Shown: positions 1-6,263 of the stretch, piece by piece
How the letters are laid out: every line of letters starts with the position of its first letter
Numbering within the stretch: position 1 is the stretch's first letter
Assembly: GCA_003158115.1 (NCBI GenBank)
Contig: PMGM01000077.1
Location: 1 to 8,240 of the forward strand
Direction: 5' to 3'
Origin: Methanobacterium sp.
Lineage (GTDB): Archaea > Methanobacteriota > Methanobacteria > Methanobacteriales > Methanobacteriaceae
Length of the DNA: 8,240 nt
The notes under the pieces: generated by a model
Seen by the model: the letters and a program-made list of their open reading frames with translations, nothing else
What the model was told of the DNA's origin: nothing
The model's database searches: none
Made by a program: the position numbers and the translations under genes

Positions 1-476
1 AAACCTCTGATTAAAGCTAGGAGAGCTGCAATACCCACTGAAGCTGAAAAAAAGTTCTGTACAGTCATTCCTAACATCTGAGTTAGGTAACTCATTGTAC
101 TTTCACCAGCATAGGATTGCCAGTTGGTATTAGTTGCAAAAGAAATTGCTGTATTTAATGCTGTATCCCATCTTACACCTGTCATTTGTGCAGGATTCAG
201 CGGTAAAAAGTTTTGTATTAATTGTAAAACAAAAAGAAACGTTATTCCAATTATATTGAATATGATTAATGCGTATGCATATCTTTTCCATGACATCTCT
301 TGATTTTCGTCAATGAAACATATGTGGTAAATAAATTTTTCTATCGGTCGTATCACCGGGGTCATGAAGGTTTCTTTACCTGTTAAGACCTTTGACATGT
401 ATTTACCAATGGGTATGGCAGCGATAGTTAGTATTAACAGAAATAAGAAGATTAGAATAATATCTTCTAATAGCAT
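1..476 (-). CDS. kdpA: KdpA, potassium-transporting ATPase channel subunit (5' part, cut by window edge)
   Basis: KdpA is the K+-selective membrane channel subunit of the KdpFABC high-affinity potassium pump. The visible 158 codons begin at ATG (476-474) and run off the left edge; full KdpA is about 550-600 residues, so only the first quarter to third is here. Residues 2-22 form the first membrane helix and ~67-88 the second. Residues 115-125 (TNTNWQSYAGE) match the first selectivity-filter loop that is a hallmark of KdpA, preceded by the conserved RWDTALNTAISF. The ATG has a good ribosome binding site, GAGGGAT, four bases upstream, which lies inside the last codons of an overlapping short ORF (467-541). 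kdpB and kdpC would be expected further left, outside the window. Identification is firm. Confidence 0.95.
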   Translation of the reverse strand, partial: MLLEDIILIFLFLLILTIAAIPIGKYMSKVLTGKETFMTPVIRPIEKFIYHICFIDENQEMSWKRYAYALIIFNIIGITFLFVLQLIQNFLPLNPAQMTGVRWDTALNTAISFATNTNWQSYAGESTMSYLTQMLGMTVQNFFSASVGIAALLALIRG

Positions 477-541
477 GTTAATCCCTCTAAAATGTATTTG
501 GACTGATCTAAATCTTCTTTAATTTGGTCGTTCATCATCAT
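467..541 (-). CDS. Short leader ORF (24 codons) overlapping the kdpA start
   Basis: This ORF opens with three consecutive ATG codons (541, 538, 535) and ends in TAG at 469-467, inside kdpA and in another frame, overlapping it by 10 bases. The start is preceded by GAGGTGGAT (554-546), close to the ideal archaeal Shine-Dalgarno and stronger than the kdpA site. The peptide begins MMMNDQIKEDLDQSKYILEG and is hydrophilic and acidic, so it is not KdpF, which is a single hydrophobic helix. The overlap suggests translational coupling, with ribosomes finishing here able to re-initiate on kdpA. It could be a leader peptide, a regulator of kdp translation, or chance. Evidence for translation is the ribosome binding site and overlap only; no homologue is recognised. 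Confidence 0.5.
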   Translation of the reverse strand: MMMNDQIKEDLDQSKYILEGLTCY

Positions 542-1068
542 ATTAATCCACCTCAATATCTAATTCTAAAAATACCTTCAACTTAAAATTCAACTTTTGT
601 ATCAAGTACTTTCCTGGGAAGTCAGTTTTTTTAAATTGGTTCACATGATGATCGAACTTTTGGACTTCAAATATGGAAACTTCATATTTTATTAATTATT
701 ATTATATTGTCAAAGATTTTAACCCTTTTTATCCATTTTACCCCATTAATCCTCCAGGATATTAATTTTATATCAAAAATCTAATATAATTCTGATACAT
801 AATATCCACTTAACCCTTCGAGATATGAATTCCCTACTATTTAAATTTTGTGAAGGAACACAATCTTCCGACTAGTTAATCAATATTTAAAGTATTAAAA
901 TAACCAAAAGTTAATATAACCCCAATTATAGTTATTATACAACATACTGGAGAAAAATTTAATAAGAAATCTTAATCGATATAGTTAAAATTCGTAATTA
1001 CAAATTTAAAGTTCAATGGTTATGATGATAAGTCTGTTAAACCATTAAATGTATTTAAACAAAAATAT
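542..1068. other. Intergenic region upstream of kdp, no gene recognised
   Basis: About 530 bases without a convincing coding frame on either strand. The part next to kdp must hold its promoter and 5' leader. Minus-strand GGAGG at about 752-756 is followed by an ATG, but that frame stops after two codons. A 7-bp inverted repeat (AATGGTT at 1015-1021, AACCATT at 1040-1046, 18-base loop) lies just beyond the 3' end of the broken gene 1069-1395 and might be part of its terminator. I see no riboswitch that I recognise, no tRNA and no repeat array. Confidence 0.5.
626..637 (-). promoter_or_regulatory. Possible TATA box for the kdp operon
   Basis: On the minus strand this reads AATTTAAAAAAA, an acceptable archaeal TATA-like element. 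A start of transcription about 25 bases downstream, near 605, would give a leader of roughly 65 bases before the short ORF at 541. Several other AT-rich stretches further upstream (for example around 670-710) could serve equally well, so the placement is weak. Confidence 0.25.
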
Positions 1069-1395
1069 TTACTGTTTGTTCATGGCCCTAAGCACATCTG
1101 CAAGGGTTGTTTTACGGTATTTAAAATAACCATAAAACCATCTTATTGACCAGATAATATGAAAGGCAGCCCACAATATTATTCCCACACGACCTGCAAA
1201 TAATTAGTCCACATTTTTCACACTGCACATGATGTTTTAGAATATTATTAAATTCGGTCTATGTGCTAATCTGCTATCTCCACTTCGCAATCTTAATTGG
1301 GTGGCAAATGATATATTAATGTTCTTTATTTTAGATAAGTTGTTTCCACACAAATAACATTGATATCCCTTTAGAAAATGATTTTTAAGGACCAT
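1069..1395 (-). pseudogene. Broken gene for a small zinc-ribbon protein with hydrophobic C-terminus
   Basis: An intact start (ATG 1395, GGTGAT five bases upstream) opens a 52-codon frame containing YQCYLCGNNL, a CxxC knuckle at residues 13-16, and stops at 1239-1237. A second frame, open from about 1258, encodes KHHVQCEKCGLIICRSCG (about 1237-1184), with two further CxxC pairs. From about 1200 the first frame is again open and gives GRVGIILWAAFHIIWSIRWF, an aromatic hydrophobic segment, then a basic tail ending DVLRAMNKQ and TAA at 1071-1069. Joined, these give a protein of roughly 105-110 residues: cysteine-rich zinc-binding N-terminus, membrane-like C-terminus. A one-base loss near 1240-1258 and a compensating gain near 1190-1200 would explain it. 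No family is recognised. Because promoter and start look intact, the damage may be recent, or the reading may involve recoding or sequence errors. Confidence 0.6.
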
Positions 1396-1437
1396 ATTAA
1401 ATCACCCACATTTCTAAATAAATCTAATTTCATTGGT

Positions 1438-1447
1438 TTTTTTTATA
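1438..1447 (-). promoter_or_regulatory. TATA box for the broken zinc-ribbon gene
   Basis: The minus strand reads TATAAAAAAA here. Transcription starting about 25 bases downstream would begin near 1415-1420, leaving a leader of some 20-25 bases that contains the GGGTGAT ribosome binding site of the gene starting at 1395. Spacing and sequence fit an archaeal core promoter well. Confidence 0.5.
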
Positions 1448-1470
1448 CATAATATTATAGTATATTAACT

Positions 1471-1484
1471 TGAAAATATTTTCA
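1471..1484. repeat. 14-bp perfect palindrome upstream of a TATA box
   Basis: TGAAAATATTTTCA is its own reverse complement. It lies about 24 bases upstream of the TATA box at 1438-1447 and about 50 bases beyond the MFS stop codon. It could be an activator or repressor site for the zinc-ribbon gene. In such AT-rich sequence a chance palindrome is possible. Confidence 0.3.
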
Positions 1485-1510
1485 TATAATCAAACATTTC
1501 ATTCATTAGG

Positions 1511-1537
1511 TTTAATTAAAAAAACTATAGTTTTTTT
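1511..1537 (-). terminator. Terminator of the MFS cluster: 20-bp palindrome with T tract
   Basis: Positions 1518-1537 are a perfect palindrome: seven A, CTATAG, seven T. On the minus strand the run of seven T follows directly after the MFS stop codon (TAA, 1539-1537), and the first base of the stop region is part of the stem. Archaeal RNA polymerase terminates at oligo-T runs, so this is a plausible end of the cluster transcript. Because the element is symmetrical it also presents a T run to the opposite strand, although no plus-strand gene ends here. Confidence 0.6.
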
Positions 1538-3255
1538 TAACTTGATTTTTCAACTATTTCCAATTCTTGAGGATCTATCTTAGATTTTGAACTATCTTTA
1601 TTGACTTTATCTTCATGTATATATCTTTCTCCACGAAGTGCAGATAGTATAGCTGCTATAGCTGATATTATAGCACCAATAATGAATGATGTTTGTAGCG
1701 ATGGTAAAAATGCATTTGCAAGTGTTGAGGGGAACCATGTTATACCAGTCAATGTGTTTAAAATTGAATTAGGTATATGGGTTACTATTGATGGAGGGAA
1801 TGTGATTAATATGGCATTGACTGGGTTATAACCTAAGAATGCTGAAAATAATGCTGCAGTAGGTGGAATATTACTTAATACTGGGGCTAGATTAACAGCA
1901 CCAATACTGGTCAGTGATGATAACATAGCATCTGGAAATCTTTGTGTTATTCCCACTATAACAATGGTAAAAAATATTGCCATACTGGCTGTGCCTGCAG
2001 TATTTCTCAGGGTTGATATCATCCCTGAAGCCACTCCTCTATCTTCTGATGGTACCGAATTCATTATAGAGGCTGTGTTGGGTGTGCTGAACATTCCACT
2101 TCCAATACCCATTAAAAATTCTGCAAAAGCAAATTCCCCGAAATTGAAATTTATTGGAAGAGCCGCGAACATTATGAATGATGTGGTGACAATAATCATA
2201 CCACCTGTAGATATCCATCTGGGTCCATAGATATCGGATAATACACCTGAAAGAGGGCCCATAATCACTATTCCTGCTGTTAAAGGCAACATATAAATAC
2301 CTGCCCAGAAAGGAGTTGAAGCATAACTGTAACCATGTAGTGGTAACCAGATTCCCTGCAACAACAGTATGAGCATGAACATAAGCCCACCTCTACCTAA
2401 TGAACCCAATAATCCAGCTATATTTGCAAATGCAAAACTTCTAATTCTGAATAGATCTAATCTGAACATAGGGGATTCAACCCTATTCTCAATGAAGGGG
2501 AATAAAATCAATGAAAATAATCCAATTATCATGGCAGCTATTACCCATGGATTGTTCCAACCCATAGGACTATTACCATAGGGTAGTAATCCATAGGTTA
2601 TACCAACTAGTATTAATGTAATTCCAAGTACAAATGTGAAGTTTCCCCATATATCTATTTTAGTTTTAAGGGCTTTTTTGGATAGTTCTTTAAGTTTAAA
2701 TGACCATATTGTTCCGATTAGTCCAAATGGTATACTGATTAAAAAAACATACCTCCAGTTGAATACTGCAAGCACACCACCAATAACCAGACCTAAAAAA
2801 TTTCCTGCAATGGCAGCTACAATATTTATCCCCAAAGCTTTTCCCCGCTCAGAAGATGGGAACGCATCAGTAATTATGGCAGCACTATTTGCAAGGAAAA
2901 ATGCAGCACCAACACCCTGAACAAGTCTAAAAACTATAATTTCTATTGCTCCTGCATCACCAGTGGAAGGTGTTAGGTATAAAAGAATAGATCCTACTGT
3001 GAATATTAAAAATCCTAATCTGAACATTTTAACTCGTCCATACATATCTGATAGACGGCCAAAACTTAGAAGTAGTGTGGCTGTTACCAATCCATAACCC
3101 ATCAATATCCATAATAGATACTGAAATGAATTAAGCGGGTCTATATGGATACCATTAAAAATAGCTGGAAGGGCAATTAGAATAATATATGTATTTATAC
3201 TAGCCATTAAAGTAGCTATGAAAGTATTAGACATAGCAGTCCATTTGTATTCCAT
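1537..3255 (-). CDS. MFS exporter, 14-TM drug:H+ antiporter (DHA2/EmrB-QacA) type
   Basis: A 572-residue inner-membrane transporter, the usual size of the 14-helix DHA2 group, expected to export small molecules in exchange for protons; the substrate cannot be read from sequence. Motif A ([11 protein letters not shown]) is at residues 66-76, with a second copy ([10 protein letters not shown]) at 337-346 in the second half. Motif B is at 110-117 (RLVQGVGA) and the motif C region at 151-160 ([10 protein letters not shown]). A hydrophobic, proline-rich stretch (~440-515) precedes the last helix, and the tail after ~543 is charged and cytoplasmic. The TM1 motif usually written LDxT has Asn21 in place of Asp. 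I chose ATG 3255 because AGGTGG lies seven bases upstream; an in-frame ATG at 3291 has no comparable site. It is the last gene of a minus-strand cluster led by a MarR regulator. Confidence 0.9.
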   Translation of the reverse strand: MEYKWTAMSNTFIATLMASINTYIILIALPAIFNGIHIDPLNSFQYLLWILMGYGLVTATLLLSFGRLSDMYGRVKMFRLGFLIFTVGSILLYLTPSTGDAGAIEIIVFRLVQGVGAAFFLANSAAIITDAFPSSERGKALGINIVAAIAGNFLGLVIGGVLAVFNWRYVFLISIPFGLIGTIWSFKLKELSKKALKTKIDIWGNFTFVLGITLILVGITYGLLPYGNSPMGWNNPWVIAAMIIGLFSLILFPFIENRVESPMFRLDLFRIRSFAFANIAGLLGSLGRGGLMFMLILLLQGIWLPLHGYSYASTPFWAGIYMLPLTAGIVIMGPLSGVLSDIYGPRWISTGGMIIVTTSFIMFAALPINFNFGEFAFAEFLMGIGSGMFSTPNTASIMNSVPSEDRGVASGMISTLRNTAGTASMAIFFTIVIVGITQRFPDAMLSSLTSIGAVNLAPVLSNIPPTAALFSAFLGYNPVNAILITFPPSIVTHIPNSILNTLTGITWFPSTLANAFLPSLQTSFIIGAIISAIAAILSALRGERYIHEDKVNKDSSKSKIDPQELEIVEKSS

Positions 3256-3256
3256 T

Positions 3257-3304
3257 CTATAGCCACCTTCCAATTTCAAATAAAAAAACATTGCATGGTC
3301 TCAT
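3257..3304 (-). CDS. Short leader ORF (15 codons) ending one base before the MFS start
   Basis: ATG at 3304-3302 is preceded by GAGGGAT four bases upstream. The frame encodes [15 protein letters not shown] and stops with TAG at 3259-3257; a single A separates the stop from the MFS ATG at 3255, and the MFS ribosome binding site lies inside this ORF. This arrangement is the classic layout for stop-start translational coupling. It begins 28 bases after the stop of the MBL-fold gene 3333-3959, so the three would share a transcript. The peptide has no recognisable family. Alternatively it is a chance frame, since 15 codons carry little statistical weight. Confidence 0.4.
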   Translation of the reverse strand: MRPCNVFLFEIGRWL

Positions 3305-3332
3305 AGTATCCCTCGTAAAATAAATAGGATTA

Positions 3333-3959
3333 TTATAATTCGTTAATTTGGCCTTTATTTCTAATTGGTTCTCCATGAGCAGGACATATCCAATTAAAAT
3401 GATATTTATTTATTTTAGATATGGATTCTTTTTGAAGTTTATTATTCCAATTCATTAATGAGTACATGGGAGTTATTTTCCCATCTGATGTTCTGAATAG
3501 ATCACCAATAAACATAACATCCTTATATAGAAGACATACATGACCACGTGTGTGTCCTGGAGTTGGTATTACCTCAACATTTCCAATTTTATGGTCTTTA
3601 GGGTATGGATTTATATTTTTTGGTGGATTAACTTTAATAATATATTTAACAAGTTTTTTAAGTCCATCAGGATTTTTTTTACCACATATAACAGAAATAT
3701 CCTCCTCAGATGCCCAGATTCTAGCACCTGTTGCCTGTTCCAGGTAAGCCAGACTACCTGTATGGTCCATATCATGATGTGTAATAAAAATATGTTTAAT
3801 ATCAATGGGGTCAACATTCATGGATTTTAAATCACTTAAAATACCTTCTCCATTTTTAGAACGTCCTGTATCGATTAAAATTATTTCTTTACCCAAAACT
3901 ACATATACATAATTCCCTTTTGTTGAATCCAATGCATAAACCGCATCTGTTATTTTCAA
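3333..3959 (-). CDS. MBL-fold metallo-hydrolase (208 aa)
   Basis: A soluble metallo-beta-lactamase-fold hydrolase of the broad glyoxalase II-like superfamily; reaction and substrate are not identifiable. Metal-ligand motifs are present in order: H61-H-D63-M-D65-H66 (motif 2), H136 in PTPGHTRGH (motif 3), D153 in FIGD (motif 4) and H195 in PAHGEP (motif 5). Motif 2 is HxDxDH, so an Asp stands where the commoner HxHxDH has its second His. The N-terminal strand pair ends in LIDTG (29-32). The start is a TTG at 3959 behind GGGGGGAT (spacing four), since no ATG in this frame fits. The gene follows the split TauE/SafE gene by 109 bases, a gap carrying a probable promoter and a 28-bp inverted repeat, and precedes the MFS gene, with which it is probably co-transcribed. 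Confidence 0.88.
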   Translation of the reverse strand: MKITDAVYALDSTKGNYVYVVLGKEIILIDTGRSKNGEGILSDLKSMNVDPIDIKHIFITHHDMDHTGSLAYLEQATGARIWASEEDISVICGKKNPDGLKKLVKYIIKVNPPKNINPYPKDHKIGNVEVIPTPGHTRGHVCLLYKDVMFIGDLFRTSDGKITPMYSLMNWNNKLQKESISKINKYHFNWICPAHGEPIRNKGQINEL

Positions 3960-4010
3960 AAAATCCCCCCATATTTTTATTTTTAATCCAATATTTTACA
4001 GGATAATAAA

Positions 4011-4038
4011 TATTTACTTTTAAATTTCAAAGTAAATA
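4011..4038. promoter_or_regulatory. Inverted repeat over the promoter of the second MBL gene; possible operator
   Basis: TATTTACTTT (4011-4020) and AAAGTAAATA (4029-4038) are exact reverse complements with ten-base arms and an eight-base spacer. The minus strand just downstream reads AAATATTTATTA (about 4005-4015), a possible TATA box that would place the transcript start near 3980-3985, about 25 bases before the TTG start at 3959. A protein on this repeat would cover the core promoter. The TTTAC/GTAAA half-sites recur in the repeat upstream of marR (6264-6285) with a different spacing. Confidence 0.45.
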
Positions 4039-4068
4039 GCTTAAATTTCAGTTATTTAAATTCTATTT

Positions 4069-4485
4069 TTAACTCAATATCAATGATAAACCAAATATTA
4101 TGGATATTAATATTAGAATTGGAGGTATGACTTTTTCAATAATTTTTTTATCGATTCTACTAAGTAATTTAGGTCCTAAAAATGCACCTAATACAGCTCC
4201 ACTTCCAAGAAGAATAGTCAAAGTTATATCAAACCGTCCTAATAAGAAGTATCCTCCAACACCCGCTATTGAATTGAATACAAGTACAAAAACTGTTGTG
4301 CCCACAACCATCAGTGTTGGTAGACCTAAACTATAAAGACCAGCTGTTACAGGTGCTGTTCCACTTAGACCAAAAACTCCTGCCAGTATTCCTGATATTA
4401 CTCCAAAAAAGGAGGCTATAATCCTTTTATATCCTGTGAGTGTTAATTTTTTTTTTATCTTCTGATATATCTTCTTTTTCTTCAT
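4069..4485 (-). CDS. TauE/SafE-type permease, C-terminal half (split gene)
   Basis: This 138-codon frame carries the second half of a TSUP (TauE/SafE) membrane protein: about four helices (~22-40, 57-78, 87-106, 117-137), with GVFGLSGTAPVTAGLYSLGLP (36-56) being the second-repeat counterpart of the glycine-rich first-repeat motif in the adjoining frame. The first ~13 codons are very lysine-rich and overlap the end of the N-terminal half. Omitting one A from the run of ten at 4447-4456 joins the two frames into one protein of about 267 residues, the normal size for the family, so this is most likely the distal part of one gene. If it is translated alone from ATG 4485, only a weak AGG precedes the start. 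Confidence 0.7.
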   Translation of the reverse strand: MKKKKIYQKIKKKLTLTGYKRIIASFFGVISGILAGVFGLSGTAPVTAGLYSLGLPTLMVVGTTVFVLVFNSIAGVGGYFLLGRFDITLTILLGSGAVLGAFLGPKLLSRIDKKIIEKVIPPILILISIIFGLSLILS

Positions 4486-4873
4486 CTGCCTGTTTATTAT
4501 GTCCTCTTAATACTCTTCTTATCATTGGAATTACCATTATTAATAATAAAACACCTAGTCCTTTTTTTAAAAGTGTTGGTGGGATTGAATTTGCAATATA
4601 TGCACCGATTAATGTGCCTAATATTCCACCTATTCCGAGAATTATGCCTGTGTGTATATCCACATTTCCCATACGATAATGGCCAGCAGCTCCCACAGCC
4701 GTGGTAGGTAATACCGTTGCTAATGAAGTGGCAACTGCAACCTGTGGAGGTATACCAAAGAATAGTGTTAAAATAGGTACGTATAATGAACCCCCACCTC
4801 CACCAAGTGTGGTTACTAGTAAACCTATAATAAATCCAAATAATGGAAGCAGAATTAAACTAATATTGCTCAT
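4427..4873 (-). CDS. TauE/SafE-type permease, N-terminal half (split gene)
   Basis: TauE/SafE (TSUP) proteins are membrane permeases; characterised members export or import sulfite, sulfonates or other small anions. This 148-codon frame holds the first structural repeat: helices at about 5-22, 30-50, 73-95 and 103-119, with the glycine-rich motif TTLGGGGGSLYVPILTLFFG (21-40) and the conserved QVAVATSLATVLPTTAVGA (44-62). It ends in a hydrophilic linker (EEKEDISEDKKK) that runs into the A10 tract and then stops at a short out-of-frame tail (INTHRI). The second half of the protein continues in the next frame (4069-4485). ATG 4873 lies nine bases after the stop of the MBL gene 4883-5611, so the two are surely one transcription unit. 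The ribosome binding site is weak, consistent with coupled translation. Confidence 0.8.
   Translation of the reverse strand: MSNISLILLPLFGFIIGLLVTTLGGGGGSLYVPILTLFFGIPPQVAVATSLATVLPTTAVGAAGHYRMGNVDIHTGIILGIGGILGTLIGAYIANSIPPTLLKKGLGVLLLIMVIPMIRRVLRGHNKQADEEKEDISEDKKKINTHRI
4447..4456 (-). repeat. Run of ten A (sense strand) at the permease frame break
   Basis: Ten consecutive T on the plus strand, that is A10 in the coding sense, sit exactly where the N-terminal frame (Glu-Asp-Lys-Lys-Lys) must shift to reach the C-terminal frame (Lys-Lys-Lys-Leu-Thr-Leu-Thr). A nine-A tract would give one continuous gene. The tract encodes the cytoplasmic linker between the two membrane repeats. Confidence 0.85.
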
Positions 4874-4882
4874 CCAGTTCGC

Positions 4883-5611
4883 CTATAATAATTCCTTAAT
4901 TTTTTGATTTGGTTTATCGTTAAATAAGCCACCATGGTAGGTAATCAAATTTTTAATATCATAATCTTCAAACTTTTTAAGAGACTCATAGGCCATTTGG
5001 GCGTCTTTATCGTTCGTTGAATCTTTGTTTGGTCCAGTTAACTGCCCATCAATAACGTTCATCGCATCGCCTACAATTAGAGTCTTAGACTGTTTATGAT
5101 ACAGGCATATGTGGCCGGGGGTATGGCCAGGTGTGTGAATTACCATAATTCCTCCACAGCATTCCAGCTCTTCACCATCGGTTAACGTACTGTTAATTTG
5201 AACATTAGAATTCTCAAAAAGATTTAGGACCTTATTCTTCTCTTCTTCGGGTAGGTTGTTTATACGATTCATGAAGTTTGTGTTGAGTCTTATCCATCTT
5301 TTTTCACCCTCAATATAGGGTTTATCCGCCCCATGCGCAAAGATTTTTACTTGGGGTAATTCATTTAAGATACTTCTAATTCCACCAACGTGATCTATGT
5401 CTTGATGTGTGATTATGATTGTGTTGAGCCTTTTGAAAGGCACACCAGCTTTTCCCATTGCCTTTTTAATTTTTGGTAAACTATCTGGTATTCCTGCATC
5501 AACTAAAATAACATTATTATCATTCCATATAAGAGTGGGATATATGTCTCTTTCTCGCCCTAAGAGTTTCATAGGTATTTCTAACATTTTTATGCCATTT
5601 GCTATTTCCAA
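4883..5611 (-). CDS. MBL-fold metallo-hydrolase (242 aa)
   Basis: A second soluble MBL-fold hydrolase, distinct in sequence from the one at 3333-3959. In numbering from the TTG start the ligands are H69-Q-D71-I-D73-H74-VGG (motif 2, again HxDxDH), H163 in TPGHTPGH, D182 in IVGD and H226 in TYHGG. The N-terminal part has TLIWNDNNVILVDAG, the usual first strands of the fold. An upstream in-frame GTG (5620) lies inside the GGAGTGAT ribosome binding site; TTG at 5611 is four bases behind that site and is the better start. The permease gene follows after nine bases, so the enzyme and transporter are co-expressed and possibly linked in function. There is no rhodanese domain or ETHE1-type motif, so a persulfide dioxygenase role is not supported. 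The substrate is unknown. Confidence 0.88.
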   Translation of the reverse strand: MEIANGIKMLEIPMKLLGRERDIYPTLIWNDNNVILVDAGIPDSLPKIKKAMGKAGVPFKRLNTIIITHQDIDHVGGIRSILNELPQVKIFAHGADKPYIEGEKRWIRLNTNFMNRINNLPEEEKNKVLNLFENSNVQINSTLTDGEELECCGGIMVIHTPGHTPGHICLYHKQSKTLIVGDAMNVIDGQLTGPNKDSTNDKDAQMAYESLKKFEDYDIKNLITYHGGLFNDKPNQKIKELL

Positions 5612-5640
5612 ATTTATCACTCCTTCAAGTTAAAAATGTA

Positions 5641-5661
5641 TATTAAAAATTATTTTTAATA
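5641..5661. repeat. AT-only inverted repeat between marR and the first MBL gene
   Basis: TATTAAAAAT (5641-5650) and ATTTTTAATA (5652-5661) are exact complements around one base. The repeat lies in the 151-base gap after marR, about 30 bases before the TTG start at 5611. It could be a regulatory site, part of a promoter, or an RNA hairpin between the genes. Being purely A/T, it may be chance. Confidence 0.3.
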
Positions 5662-5762
5662 ATAATACAATTTTAAGTCCATCCAAGGGTATTTGTAAAA
5701 TCATTGAACTTAGATGTTTGAATTCTCAAATTTTGTTTAATATTAATTTTAATATATTGCAA

Positions 5763-6218
5763 TCATCTTTTTTTTCGATTCTGGATCTTAAAGACAACAT
5801 TTTTAATTGTTGCTATGCTTTTTTTAAGTTCTTCAACCTCTTCAAGAGTCAGTGGAGATAATAATTGTATCATACTATCTTTAACAGTTTTTTGAGAATT
5901 TTTTATGAAATTCCGTCCTTCTGGTGTTAATACTATTCGAATTATTCTACGGTCTTCTTCATCTGGTATTCGTTCAGTAAAACCAGGTTGTGCCAGTTTG
6001 TCCATTTTTAATGTCATCTGAGACTTTGATACGTTTAGCATCTTTCCAAGTCCAGATAATGAAGGATTATCATATTCTTCGATAGATATCAACCATAAAA
6101 ATGTTTTGATAAACTCCCTCTCACCTAAATTAGTTAATTCTCGATTAAAAAGTACAGTATAGATTAAAGTGTCCTCTAACATATCTTCAATCAAATTATC
6201 TATCTTCTTTTCATCCAT
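5763..6218 (-). CDS. MarR-family transcriptional regulator
   Basis: A 151-residue winged-helix DNA-binding protein of the MarR family, normally a dimer that represses its own promoter and neighbouring efflux or stress genes until a ligand or oxidant releases it. Residues 53-77 hold the helix-turn-helix (LSGLGKMLNVSKSQMTLKMDKL), and 86-98 the wing with the family signature DEEDRRIIRIVLT. The flanking helices (~5-48 and ~105-147) would form the dimerisation domain. No cysteine occurs in the protein, so thiol-based sensing is unlikely. ATG 6218 follows GAGTGAT by five bases. It is the first gene of the minus-strand cluster that includes two MBL hydrolases, a TauE/SafE permease and an MFS exporter, and a 9-bp inverted repeat overlaps its probable promoter, which fits autoregulation. 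Confidence 0.92.
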   Translation of the reverse strand: MDEKKIDNLIEDMLEDTLIYTVLFNRELTNLGEREFIKTFLWLISIEEYDNPSLSGLGKMLNVSKSQMTLKMDKLAQPGFTERIPDEEDRRIIRIVLTPEGRNFIKNSQKTVKDSMIQLLSPLTLEEVEELKKSIATIKNVVFKIQNRKKR

Positions 6219-6263
6219 AACATATCACTCAATTTTATATAAAATTCAATAGTACCAGAAATA

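Noticed and set aside
467..541. KdpF subunit upstream of kdpA
   Set aside because: KdpF is a short hydrophobic helix, whereas this short peptide is charged and hydrophilic.
542..1068. Riboswitch or CRISPR-like repeats upstream of kdp
   Set aside because: No regularly spaced repeats and no riboswitch core that I recognise; short similar strings such as GGGTTAA are not arranged regularly.
3256..3291. ATG at 3291 as the MFS start, adding 12 residues
   Set aside because: It has no good ribosome binding site and the added residues are not part of the MFS fold; ATG 3255 has AGGTGG at proper distance.
1601..4907. Plus-strand open frames opposite the MFS, MBL and permease genes
   Set aside because: All are mirror frames of well-identified minus-strand genes, without ribosome binding sites or family motifs.
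4883..5611. Persulfide dioxygenase (ETHE1/Blh) next to TauE, as in bacterial sulfide-response operons
   Set aside because: The ETHE1-type HxHxDH motif context and any rhodanese domain are absent; only the gene adjacency is similar.
4883..5620. GTG at 5620 as the start of the first MBL gene
   Set aside because: That GTG lies inside the GGAGTGAT ribosome binding site; TTG at 5611, four bases further on, is correctly spaced.
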